From the NCBI GenBank assembly GCA_005883695.1, contig VBBV01000041.1:1-5424 (forward strand): 5,424 bases of DNA, written 5' to 3'. This stretch comes from Candidatus Bathyarchaeota archaeon (lineage in GTDB: Archaea; Thermoproteota; Bathyarchaeia; 40CM-2-53-6). Made by a program: the position numbers and the translations under genes. A model generated the notes under the pieces. That model worked only from the letters and a program-made list of their open reading frames with translations. It made no database searches and was not told the origin of the DNA. Below, piece by piece: positions 1-4,964 of the stretch; position 1 is the stretch's first letter; the number at the start of each line of letters is the position of its first letter.

Positions 1-16
1 TGAAGGATGTTAGCGA

Positions 17-415
17 CTATGGGCTGTGGGAGGCTGGTGTTTTGCCGTAGAAGGTCTTTGGTCCGGCCCGAGTCAAGTAGAGCGGGATGACCACTCCGGC
101 GATTATTCTGATGACTCCGCCTACTCCTCCGACAGTACCACCATAGAGTATCTCTAAGATCCCGAGCAGGATCGAGACGATGTAGATCACGATTCCTGCC
201 ATCCAGGCCCATCGTGCTCCAGTGTAGAATCCGACGCCCAGTATTAGGCCTAGGAGGCCGAAGATGGTCACTACGATTGCCAGCCAGGTAGGACCCGTCG
301 CGTTGCCGGAAAAGACGGACGCTGCCCCGAAAAGTGACAACAAGCCTCCCGCAAAGGCGATCGCCGCTATTACTACGACTCCAACTGGCCTCTTGGGCTT
401 CGACTGGGACTGCAT
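17..415 (-). CDS. Small four-helix membrane protein of unknown function
   Basis: This encodes about 132 residues and is almost entirely membrane. After a short basic N-terminus (QSQSKPKRP) there are four hydrophobic segments, roughly residues 11-37, 43-66, 69-91 and 97-117. A short tail follows, containing YLTRAG and FYGK. From memory, small archaeal membrane proteins with a similar YLTR-x(n)-FFGK ending are common and uncharacterised; I cannot name a function. I chose the ATG at 415. An upstream in-frame TTG at 427 would add four residues, but GGGAG lies only two bases from that TTG, too close for a normal ribosome site. It is 14 bases from the ATG, which is rather far, so the start is uncertain. 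The gene stands alone, with its 5' end facing the gap that holds the first copy of the dispersed element. That it is a real membrane protein is fairly certain; the role is unknown. Confidence 0.8.
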   Translation of the reverse strand: MQSQSKPKRPVGVVVIAAIAFAGGLLSLFGAASVFSGNATGPTWLAIVVTIFGLLGLILGVGFYTGARWAWMAGIVIYIVSILLGILEILYGGTVGGVGGVIRIIAGVVIPLYLTRAGPKTFYGKTPASHSP

Positions 416-476
416 GGCTCTTTTCAACGCTCCCTAATGCCGTTGCAATAAGAGTATTCCCGTCGGATTTGTCTGC

Positions 477-542
477 CTATTCGGCTTCGGAAGAATCGAC
501 TCGAAAGAAGAGCCAATGACCGTCTACTTTGCCCACAAGTAG
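477..542 (+). repeat. Dispersed short coding-like element, copy 1
   Basis: Read on the plus strand in the frame ending at TAG 540-542, this gives LFGFGRIDSKEEPMTVYFAHK. Over the last 63 bases it matches copy 2 at 53 positions, and the TAG stop is shared. Homology fades at about 480. Upstream, the frame is open only back to TAA 435-437 and the sequence no longer resembles copy 2; no start codon matches the ATG found in copies 2 and 3. I read this copy as a 5'-truncated remnant of the same peptide-coding unit. An imperfect inverted repeat is present inside it (CTTCGGA / TCGAAAG). Confidence 0.65.
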
Positions 543-559
543 GTTCGAGCAAGTCGCAA

Positions 560-591
560 AACCCTACGCGGTGTCCTTTTGCGCAAGGGTT
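560..591. other. Inverted repeat (possible hairpin) after element copy 1
   Basis: AACCCT at 560-565 is the exact reverse complement of AGGGTT at 586-591. A further CGC/GCG pairing is possible inside, past a small internal loop, and the 8-base palindrome TTGCGCAA lies at 579-586. It starts 18 bases after the stop codon of element copy 1 and lies downstream of the protease gene, so it could act as a transcript end for either. No T-tract follows it on either side, so this is only a structural observation. Confidence 0.3.
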
Positions 592-638
592 CGCAGGGCC
601 AAGCTTCGGCTGAGATTTTGGATTCTAACCATTCTGTC

Positions 639-1400
639 CTAAAGACTTAGATGAGCCATACGGTACTTTTTCTGGTCGGCCTTGATTTCGGGGGACTCGA
701 CGAGTTTTTTCATCCCAGTTATCAGGGAGTCTCCGCTGCCCAGAACATTGACGGCGATCTCATCGGCTTCTGTCTGGCTTTTCATCGCGAGGTAAGGCCG
801 CACTATGATTATCCCTGCAAAGAACAGGAAAACCCCCGCTCCGGCGATACCGCTAACCCAATATTTCGAGAGATTCGAAGTTTGGAAATTGGGAATCGCG
901 GAAAAGAAGAACACATTCCATCCTGCAAAGTAATAGCTGAGGCTGGTTACGGCGGATTTGAGGATATGGGATTGCTTCGCATGAGCAAGTTCGTGAGCTA
1001 TGACAGCATCCTGCTCCTCTTGGTTTAGGGCTCTCAGGAAATAATCGGAGAACATGATGCTGTGTCTTCTGATTCCCATAGTTATTGCACCTACGGCTTT
1101 TCTCTTCACCAGCAGAGTTGAGTCGGCGACATACAAGTCGTGGTGAGGAACGCCCACTTTGTCCGCTAGATCATTGGTTCTTGGGTAGAGCGGATTTTCG
1201 CGCGGAATAGGGGTGCTTCTTCGATACCAAGACTTACTGTCGTTCCGGAGTCTGAGGACGGCACCGAAAGCAATCGGGGCATCGACGAAGAGGACCACGC
1301 CATAGACCTCCGCACTTCCCCAGCGCCAAAGGATGTACCCGCAGACGCAAAAGGCTACGAGCGGAACGCTGAAGATGCCATAAAAAGTAACGGTCTTCAA
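639..1400 (-). CDS. M48-family (HtpX/Ste24-like) membrane zinc metalloprotease
   Basis: This is a 253-residue integral membrane peptidase, expected to cut membrane or membrane-associated proteins. Hydrophobic segments lie near residues 4-25, 33-50, 153-172 and 182-201. The zinc motif HELAH is at 136-140 in the context DAVIAHELAHAKQSH, giving two histidine ligands and the catalytic glutamate. Family members carry the third ligand in an ExxxD motif just after the last membrane segment. Here the equivalent stretch reads SQTEADEIA, so the usual glutamate position is Q209 with D213 kept; E211 is nearby and might substitute. The start is TTG at 1400, preceded by GGAGAG nine bases upstream. No in-frame ATG exists nearby, and the frame is closed by TAG at 1434-1436. 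It stands alone on the minus strand, and its upstream gap holds element copy 2. M48 membership is firm. HtpX versus another M48 subgroup is not resolved, and activity is uncertain because of the glutamine. Confidence 0.88.
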   Translation of the reverse strand: MKTVTFYGIFSVPLVAFCVCGYILWRWGSAEVYGVVLFVDAPIAFGAVLRLRNDSKSWYRRSTPIPRENPLYPRTNDLADKVGVPHHDLYVADSTLLVKRKAVGAITMGIRRHSIMFSDYFLRALNQEEQDAVIAHELAHAKQSHILKSAVTSLSYYFAGWNVFFFSAIPNFQTSNLSKYWVSGIAGAGVFLFFAGIIIVRPYLAMKSQTEADEIAVNVLGSGDSLITGMKKLVESPEIKADQKKYRMAHLSL

Positions 1401-1454
1401 CCCAGCGAACTCTCCGCCCCAAACATTGGTACCCTACGTTGAACCTATCAGGGG

Positions 1455-1469
1455 TTATTTCAAAAATCC
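1455..1469. promoter_or_regulatory. AT-rich patch, weak divergent promoter candidate
   Basis: The stretch ttatttcaaaaatcc is the most AT-rich patch in the gap between the protease gene and the small ORF. On the minus strand it reads TTTTTGAAATAA. If this is a TATA element, transcription would begin near 1430, leaving a leader of about 30 bases with GGAGAG before the protease TTG. On the plus strand it could serve the small ORF beginning at 1500 or 1506. The match to an archaeal TATA consensus is loose. Confidence 0.25.
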
Positions 1470-1505
1470 GTTCCCGACGATCAACACATTTCTTGATGAG
1501 TGGTT

Positions 1506-1652
1506 ATGCCTGATGTTGCAAGGACCAGAGGGATCGGAGAGACGAACTTGCGAGCTGAGTACGCGGGGAGAATCATTCAGATGGTTAGACTCAGCTTTGG
1601 AAGAATCTACTCCAAAGAAGAGCCGCTGACCGTCTACTTTGCCCGTGAGTAG
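1506..1652 (+). CDS. Small hypothetical protein ending in the dispersed-element peptide
   Basis: A short plus-strand ORF begins at ATG 1506, or at an upstream in-frame GTG at 1500, and ends at TAG 1650-1652, giving 48 or 50 residues. It begins MPDVARTRGIGETNL, is rich in arginine and glutamate in its first half, and ends with the repeated peptide MVRLSFGRIYSKEEPLTVYFARE minus its distant relatives' variations. An internal ATG at 1581 coincides with the ATG of element copy 3 and lies 11 bases after GGGGAG (1564-1569), so translation may begin there instead and give only 23 residues. Support for coding comes from comparison with copy 3, where differences concentrate on third codon positions. 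No known family is recognised. It has no transmembrane segment and no cysteine. It could be a true small protein or the surviving 3' end of an older, longer gene. Confidence 0.4.
   Translation: MPDVARTRGIGETNLRAEYAGRIIQMVRLSFGRIYSKEEPLTVYFARE
1581..1652 (+). repeat. Dispersed short coding-like element, copy 2
   Basis: From ATG 1581 to TAG 1652 this is the best-preserved copy: an ATG-to-stop unit containing SFGRIYSKEEPLTVYFARE. It matches copy 1 at 53 of 63 bases and copy 3 at 49 of 69 bases. A perfect 7-base inverted repeat, CTTTGGA (1595-1601) and TCCAAAG (1611-1617), lies within it. That pairing is only partly kept in copies 1 and 3, so the peptide is better conserved than the hairpin. Confidence 0.7.
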
Positions 1653-1653
1653 G

Positions 1654-1671
1654 TCCACTAGTGAAAGTGGA
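1654..1671. other. Perfect 6-base inverted repeat after element copy 2
   Basis: TCCACT at 1654-1659 pairs exactly with AGTGGA at 1666-1671 across a six-base loop, two bases past the stop of the small ORF. It could be a transcript-end hairpin for that ORF or an operator upstream of the plus-strand gene at 1725. No T-tract follows it. Confidence 0.3.
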
Positions 1672-1724
1672 GTTGATACGAGCCGTAAGCTCTAAGTTGA
1701 CCATTATTCATCAGGCGTCTTGAC

Positions 1725-2699
1725 TTGAGCCAAAGTTCTAGCTCCGAAACGGTCAATGTCGCAAATGCTTCCAAGGTTTCTCGGGATGAGAAAAATCTAG
1801 TTAACAGGGTGGGAGTGTACGGATATTTCCTGCAGAGATACTCGGCAACAGTGATCAAGCATGCGGGGTTTCATGTCGAGGAAGAGTATCCGATCACGCT
1901 CGGCTACTCATTGGGGCCACAGACCTGCGTTTACGAGAGCTCGGTGGACGTATTAGCTCGACGTCACCATCGAGAAACTGATTATGAGCTGGTTCTTCTT
2001 ACCCAGTCCAAGCAACGATCCTCGGAGGACTGGTTCTTTCTCCCTGAGATGGGCAAGAGTATTGTTCGGTTTAATCAGGTGAGCCGGTTAGAATCGAAGC
2101 CTTTTGTTGTTTCTGATTTCGGCGAGATTCAGCTTTCGAAGTGGCCCGGTCCAGATGTTCCGGTCTGCACGATAGGACGGGAGTTGAGGGATGACTCGAC
2201 TGATCCGACCACGATTGAGTTCGGACGGCAGGGAAGGGACGCTGTGTACGATGCACGCAGGGAGGCTGCGTTCTCTGTTAAGTCAGTAATTGCTGAGAGC
2301 CGTCGTTCTGACGAGGACCTTGTAAAGGAGGATGCTCTCTACTCTGTCTTGGCTGCCAATTCCATTCACATACCTCTAGTTGTGACGGCGGCGAACCTTC
2401 ACATTGTCGAGTTTGACGCCGCAGATTCCAAGATAGAACCGGCAGCGAACGCCAAGTCTCATGTCGTACCATATCTAATCTACAGTTTTCCACTCAACCG
2501 GTACTTGCAGATAGACTTCGATCTTCCAGAGCCAACAGGCTTACACCGGTTGAGTCATCTGAACATTTTCGTCGTAAACTATCAATCACTTGATTCGTTC
2601 TTGCGGACGCTGATCAACTATTTCGTCGGTCATCACGAAGAATCCTTCCACCAACCCAGACAGGCTACAGATGCGCTAACATCGGATGGTCAGATTTAG
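1725..2699 (+). CDS. Unclassified protein with a possible PD-(D/E)XK-like nuclease core
   Basis: This encodes 324 residues that I do not recognise as a named family. The N-terminal half (about 25-110) has the order expected of a restriction-endonuclease-like fold. A helix (VNRVGVYGYFLQRYSATVIKHAGF) leads to E52-E54 in VEEEYPI, then SSVDVLA with D75, then a hydrophobic strand ending in LLTQSKQ, where Q94-x-K96 would fill the (D/E/Q)-x-K site. The C-terminal part (about 205-300) holds alternating strands, among them IPLVVTAANLHIVEFD and HLNIFVVNYQSLDSFLRTL, and looks like a second, separate domain. There are no membrane segments or signal peptide. The start is TTG at 1725; the frame is closed upstream by TGA at 1698-1700 and no clear ribosome site precedes it, so a later start is possible. 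The last codons overlap element copy 3 in another frame. The gene stands alone with no methylase or defence partner beside it. The nuclease reading is inference from motif order only. Confidence 0.75.
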   Translation: MSQSSSSETVNVANASKVSRDEKNLVNRVGVYGYFLQRYSATVIKHAGFHVEEEYPITLGYSLGPQTCVYESSVDVLARRHHRETDYELVLLTQSKQRSSEDWFFLPEMGKSIVRFNQVSRLESKPFVVSDFGEIQLSKWPGPDVPVCTIGRELRDDSTDPTTIEFGRQGRDAVYDARREAAFSVKSVIAESRRSDEDLVKEDALYSVLAANSIHIPLVVTAANLHIVEFDAADSKIEPAANAKSHVVPYLIYSFPLNRYLQIDFDLPEPTGLHRLSHLNIFVVNYQSLDSFLRTLINYFVGHHEESFHQPRQATDALTSDGQI

Positions 2700-2757
2700 C
2701 TTCGGGCGAATCGATTCCAAGCAGGAGTCAATGACTGCATACTTGGCCCATGAACAG
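2686..2757 (+). repeat. Dispersed short coding-like element, copy 3
   Basis: This is the most diverged copy. Against copy 2 it matches 49 of 69 bases from the shared ATG, and 12 of the 20 differences are at third codon positions, 6 at first and 2 at second. The stop shared by copies 1 and 2 is a CAG here, so the frame runs five codons further. It lies at the 3' end of a plus-strand gene, facing a convergent minus-strand gene. Confidence 0.6.
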
Positions 2758-2772
2758 CCAGTTCTGACTTAG
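2686..2772 (+). CDS. Tiny ORF containing element copy 3, doubtful gene
   Basis: ATG 2686 to TAG 2770-2772 gives 28 residues, beginning MVRFSFGRIDSKQESMTAYLA. Its first 14 bases overlap the end of the nuclease-candidate gene in a different frame, and its stop overlaps the stop of the convergent surface-protein gene. The frame is closed upstream by TAA at 2677-2679, so no longer version exists in this frame. Synonymous-type differences from copy 2 suggest translation now or in the past. It may instead be a shifted C-terminus of the upstream gene or a decayed remnant. Confidence 0.25.
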   Translation: MVRFSFGRIDSKQESMTAYLAHEQPVLT

Positions 2773-3530
2773 TGAGCAGTGCTCCCGAATCCAATCTGAA
2801 GATCTATTGAGTAGTGGTGACCGGAAGTCCAGGTTACCGTGAACGTGAAGATGTTGCCGCGTCCCGTTACGATTTCAATTATGTATTGACTTCCGCTCGT
2901 GAAAGCGAATGCTGAACCATGGAGAGTGCATTGTGGACAACTCGAACCGATACTGAAAGTTGTAGTCGTAGTGCTATTCGGAGCTATTGAAGGGCCGCTC
3001 CAATTTGCGAATGCGTATTCGTTGCCGCTTGAGTCCGTGACATAGTAAGTCGTTAGCGTTGCAGTTCCGGTGCCATTGTTCTGTAGATCGACAGCTACCT
3101 GCGTGGAATCTTGGAATGCAGTGGAAGTCGGAACTATGTTTTCCACGTAAGCCGAAGGTCCAGCAAACGTGGTCGTGAACTGGTTTCCGCACGATGTCTT
3201 GACTGGAATCCAGGTCTCGGAGTTGGCATCTTGGACTGTCGTGAATGTTCCGTTCTGTCCTGCAGCGATTTCTACGTCGATGCTATGCGACTGTGTCCCA
3301 AGTGTGTAAGATGTGAGTCTCACCGTTTGTGTTTGTGAGTTGCTGACAGTGACTGTGTAGGCATACGGTACGCTTTGGCTTGGTGTGAAACTTCCGCCCA
3401 GTAGACTCGCGCTTTCGGTAGTGCAAGAGGACGCGGAGGTTTGCTGACTGCTGGGTGATCCGGTTGAGAAGAATGCGATTGCCCCTACCGCGATTACACC
3501 TACGAGTATTGCAATTACCTTGGTATTCAG
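2769..3530 (-). CDS. Membrane-anchored Ser/Thr-rich extracellular protein, start codon unclear
   Basis: The open frame continues well upstream of the GTG at 3323 that a simple caller would choose. It closes only at TGA 3564-3566, and the added region encodes a clear N-terminal anchor (NTKVIAILVGVIAVGAIAFF). I set the start at CTG 3530, giving about 253 residues, because no ATG, GTG or TTG lies between the stop and the anchor. After the anchor come a Ser/Gln/Thr linker and a predicted all-beta exterior with several N-x-S/T sites (NGT, NWS, NST) and cysteines in SCTT, TSCGN and SCPQC. This suits an exported archaeal cell-surface or pilin-like protein; no class III signal cleavage motif or lipobox is evident. 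An ATG at 3541-3539 lies in the adjacent frame, and one extra base near 3530 would join it to give MERTLNTKV. A small frameshift at the start is therefore a good alternative. The exact surface role is unknown. Confidence 0.7.
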   Translation of the reverse strand: MNTKVIAILVGVIAVGAIAFFSTGSPSSQQTSASSCTTESASLLGGSFTPSQSVPYAYTVTVSNSQTQTVRLTSYTLGTQSHSIDVEIAAGQNGTFTTVQDANSETWIPVKTSCGNQFTTTFAGPSAYVENIVPTSTAFQDSTQVAVDLQNNGTGTATLTTYYVTDSSGNEYAFANWSGPSIAPNSTTTTTFSIGSSCPQCTLHGSAFAFTSGSQYIIEIVTGRGNIFTFTVTWTSGHHYSIDLQIGFGSTAH

Positions 3531-3715
3531 GTTCGTTCCATTTCTGGCTCGTGAGCTTCGTATTCAATCATCGTGTAACCGGAGGTTCCACATGCTGGCT
3601 CTCGGGACGGCTCAAGTAGCTGCGTCAAGAAGCAATTTTTCTGGTAAATCGCTTCGCAGGAGACTTCGTATTCTTGCAGACTGACTTTGGGCTGCTTCCG
3701 CCTGCTGCTCCTCAT
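3527..3715 (-). CDS. Doubtful 62-residue ORF upstream of the surface protein
   Basis: ATG 3715 to TGA 3527 gives a basic start (MRSSRRKQPK) followed by a mixed polar stretch with three cysteines (CEA, NCF, ACG), no membrane segment and no recognised domain. Its TGA overlaps the CTG proposed for the surface protein as CTGA, the kind of four-base overlap seen in translationally coupled genes. No ribosome site precedes the ATG, though a TATA-like CTATAC lies at 3729-3734. It may be a real small leader gene. Its last codons (MERT) may instead be the true beginning of the surface protein, with the rest non-coding. Evidence is weak either way. Confidence 0.3.
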   Translation of the reverse strand: MRSSRRKQPKVSLQEYEVSCEAIYQKNCFLTQLLEPSREPACGTSGYTMIEYEAHEPEMERT

Positions 3716-3728
3716 TAGCTAGGAAACC

Positions 3729-3734
3729 GTATAG
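3729..3734 (-). promoter_or_regulatory. TATA-like element upstream of the surface-protein unit
   Basis: The minus strand reads GAACTATACGG here. If transcription begins about 25 bases downstream it would start near 3707, just past the ATG of the doubtful 62-residue ORF, which argues for the surface protein as the intended target. The match is short and unproven. Confidence 0.25.
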
Positions 3735-3744
3735 TTCATGAAGT

Positions 3745-3769
3745 CACTTGGTTAAGACTGGTCTTGGTT
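3745..3769 (-). promoter_or_regulatory. Direct repeat plus dyad, possible operator
   Basis: On the minus strand AACCAAG occurs twice with nine bases between, and the dyad AAGAC-tg-GTCTT (3754-3765) sits between and partly within the copies. It lies just upstream of the TATA-like element at 3729-3734, where an archaeal activator or repressor might bind. It also lies just downstream of the GDYL gene, so a role at that transcript's end is possible. Confidence 0.25.
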
Positions 3770-3775
3770 TCTTGC

Positions 3776-4050
3776 TCAGGACTGGCTGATCGGTTCCAAC
3801 TCTTGTGTGTTGACTTGTTCGAATTCTTCTTCGAAGACGTTCTTTTTCACGATCCAGAGATGATCAGGCGCAACGTATCTTCTAGCAAGTAATCGCCTGT
3901 GCTTCCTGCTTCTATGATTCCGCTGCCGGATTCTACTGAGAGCCGTCTGGTTATTTGGACTGCTTTGACTGGGACTGTTCTGTGGTATAGCTTTGCCTTG
4001 GCCAGCATTTCTCGTCCCTCTTTCTTAGTGATGATGCCCCTAAAGCTCAT
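3776..4050 (-). pseudogene. Small 'GDYL'-type protein gene with an internal frameshift
   Basis: The frame from ATG 4050 reads a conserved-looking protein up to STGDYLL, then drifts into DTLRLIISGS and stops at 3847. The adjacent minus-strand frame continues with AR-R-YVAPDHLWIVKKNVFEEEFEQ and ends at TGA 3776-3778. One missing base near 3883-3888 (a G after TTG restores GDYLARR) joins the halves into about 91 residues. From memory, the joined order, a strand with PVKAVQI, a glycine-rich turn, GDYLAR, then WIVKK-x-F-x(3)-F, matches small beta-rich domains seen in phage-related and cellular proteins, usually of unknown function. It begins 27 bases after the FKBP stop on the same strand and is probably cotranscribed. 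The break may be genuine decay or an assembly error. I consider programmed frameshifting unlikely because no slippery heptamer is evident. Confidence 0.65.
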
Positions 4051-4077
4051 GATAGCCTCGGGCGCGCAGGCGGCTAT

Positions 4078-4959
4078 TTATCTTTGGTTTTCGGATCCCA
4101 TTTTAGCCCGCTTCCGAGACGTGCTTGCGGAAGGTTTCTTTGGCGATCCTTCTTTCTTCTTTGCGGGGGCTTTCGGTTTCTTAGGGGTTAACCCAGGCGC
4201 TGCTTCTACCTTCTCTTCCTTTTCCCTAGAAGCTTCGACCGATTTCGCGGGGGTAGCAGGCAATTCTGGTTTTGGCTCGGACCGCTTGAAGACTTCCTGG
4301 AAGGCGACCGCGTCTATGTCTGGGAGGAATTTCTGCAGGTCTGATGTCACTTCTTTTTTGGCCACTTGAAGGCCCTTGAGATAGAAGGCCTCTTCAGGGA
4401 CTTCGATTGTGAGATTGCTTTGATGCTTCTTGAGCGCGAATTTCTCCTTCGGCACCTCAGGTATTCTCAGTGCGATAAGGCTGAGTATCTTTTCGTTCTC
4501 GTCTTCCAACACTTTGTCGATGGAAACATCGTATACCAGTGTTCGGCCCGCAAGTGGATGATTGAAGTCGACTTGGACTCGTCCGGCTCCCACAGCACGG
4601 ACAACGGCGGGTCGTCCTTCGAATTCTACCTGCTTACCTGGGGTCGGGTATTCCTGGTCCTTGAACCGTCTCAAGGGGACTAGCCGCATCTTTCCGGGTT
4701 CCCGAGCGCCAAAGCCCTTCTCAGGAGTCAGCTCAACTGTCTTATTCGTTCCAGGGTCGAGGCCAACGAGGGACTCCTCCAATCCTTTGGGCAGCCATCC
4801 CTCCCCTAGAATGATGAATTTTGGACCGAAAGTCGAGTCTTCTCGGTGAATATGAGCATCCTTTGCAACAGAGTCGAAGGTGGTGTCGACTGTTTCTCCG
4901 CTCTCTTTCACTTTCAGGGTGTAGTTGACTAGTAGGAAGTCTCCTGGTTTGACTGCCAT
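4078..4959 (-). CDS. Long archaeal FKBP-type (SlyD-like) peptidyl-prolyl isomerase/chaperone
   Basis: This 293-residue protein should speed cis-trans isomerisation at proline and assist folding in the cytoplasm; there is no signal peptide. Residues 3-88 form the first part of the FKBP domain (GDFLLVNYTLKVKESGETVDTTF, then LGEGWLPKGLEESLVGLDPG, then PEKGFGAREP). Residues 89-130 are the inserted IF chaperone domain. VDFNHPLAGRTLVYDVSI at 130-147 returns to the FKBP fold, the usual SlyD arrangement. Residues about 155-225 form a further domain typical of long archaeal FKBPs. The last 65 residues are a low-complexity tail rich in Lys, Pro, Ala and Ser (for example KKPKAPAKKKEG and SRKRAKMG) resembling a histone H1 tail. 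The start ATG has AGGTGA ten bases upstream (4970-4975), inside the end of the aminotransferase gene five bases before, so translation is probably coupled. Identification is secure; a role for the tail is inference. Confidence 0.93.
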   Translation of the reverse strand: MAVKPGDFLLVNYTLKVKESGETVDTTFDSVAKDAHIHREDSTFGPKFIILGEGWLPKGLEESLVGLDPGTNKTVELTPEKGFGAREPGKMRLVPLRRFKDQEYPTPGKQVEFEGRPAVVRAVGAGRVQVDFNHPLAGRTLVYDVSIDKVLEDENEKILSLIALRIPEVPKEKFALKKHQSNLTIEVPEEAFYLKGLQVAKKEVTSDLQKFLPDIDAVAFQEVFKRSEPKPELPATPAKSVEASREKEEKVEAAPGLTPKKPKAPAKKKEGSPKKPSASTSRKRAKMGSENQR

Positions 4960-4964
4960 TGTTC

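Larger units (their letters stand above)
428..638. other. Intergenic region holding dispersed-element copy 1 and a hairpin
   Basis: This gap of about 210 bases lies between the 5' end of the membrane-protein gene and the 3' end of the M48 protease gene, both on the minus strand. It contains the first copy of the dispersed element (477-542) and an inverted repeat at 560-591. On the minus strand a weakly TATA-like CTCTTATTG near 449 could belong to the promoter of the membrane-protein gene. No convincing gene was found here on either strand. Confidence 0.5.
1401..1724. other. Divergent intergenic region with small ORF and element copy 2
   Basis: This gap of 324 bases separates the 5' ends of the protease gene (minus) and the nuclease-candidate gene (plus). 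It holds an AT-rich patch (1455-1469), a small plus-strand ORF (1506-1652) that ends in dispersed-element copy 2, and a perfect 6-base inverted repeat (1654-1671). Longer ORFs over the same bases in other frames look like shadows. Confidence 0.5.

Noticed and set aside
651..1028. Plus-strand ORF of 125 codons opposite the M48 protease
   Set aside because: The opposite strand carries the HELAH protease with proper membrane segments; this frame shows no domain.
1234..1422. Minus-strand ORF of 62 codons overlapping the start of the protease
   Set aside because: It is an Arg/Leu-rich shadow frame of the protease N-terminus with no motif.
1455..1658. Minus-strand ORF across element copy 2 (LLTGKVDGQRLFFGVDSSKAES) as the coding strand of the element
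   Set aside because: Copy 1 shows the same peptide on the minus strand, but copy 3 has a stop in that frame, and the copy 2/copy 3 differences are concentrated at plus-strand third positions.
477..2757. The three dispersed copies as integron attC sites between gene cassettes
   Set aside because: Copy 2 contains GTTAGAC, which fits a GTTRRRY core, but copies 1 and 3 do not, no matching complementary core closes the element, there is no integrase in the window, and neighbouring genes are not uniformly oriented.
17..3530. Membrane protein, M48 protease, nuclease candidate and surface protein as one defence system
   Set aside because: Strands alternate, gaps are large and nothing shows co-transcription or known partners; only the shared dispersed element links the gaps.
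3283..3567. Minus-strand ORF of 94 codons overlapping the surface-protein N-terminus
   Set aside because: It is the third frame over the anchor region, Arg/Asn-rich and lacking any hydrophobic segment; the anchor frame is clearly the coding one.
3899..4369. Plus-strand ORF of 156 codons opposite the FKBP tail and GDYL gene
   Set aside because: It is a shadow of the strongly supported FKBP gene; its hydrophobic Phe/Ser-rich composition reflects the reverse complement of a Lys-rich tail.
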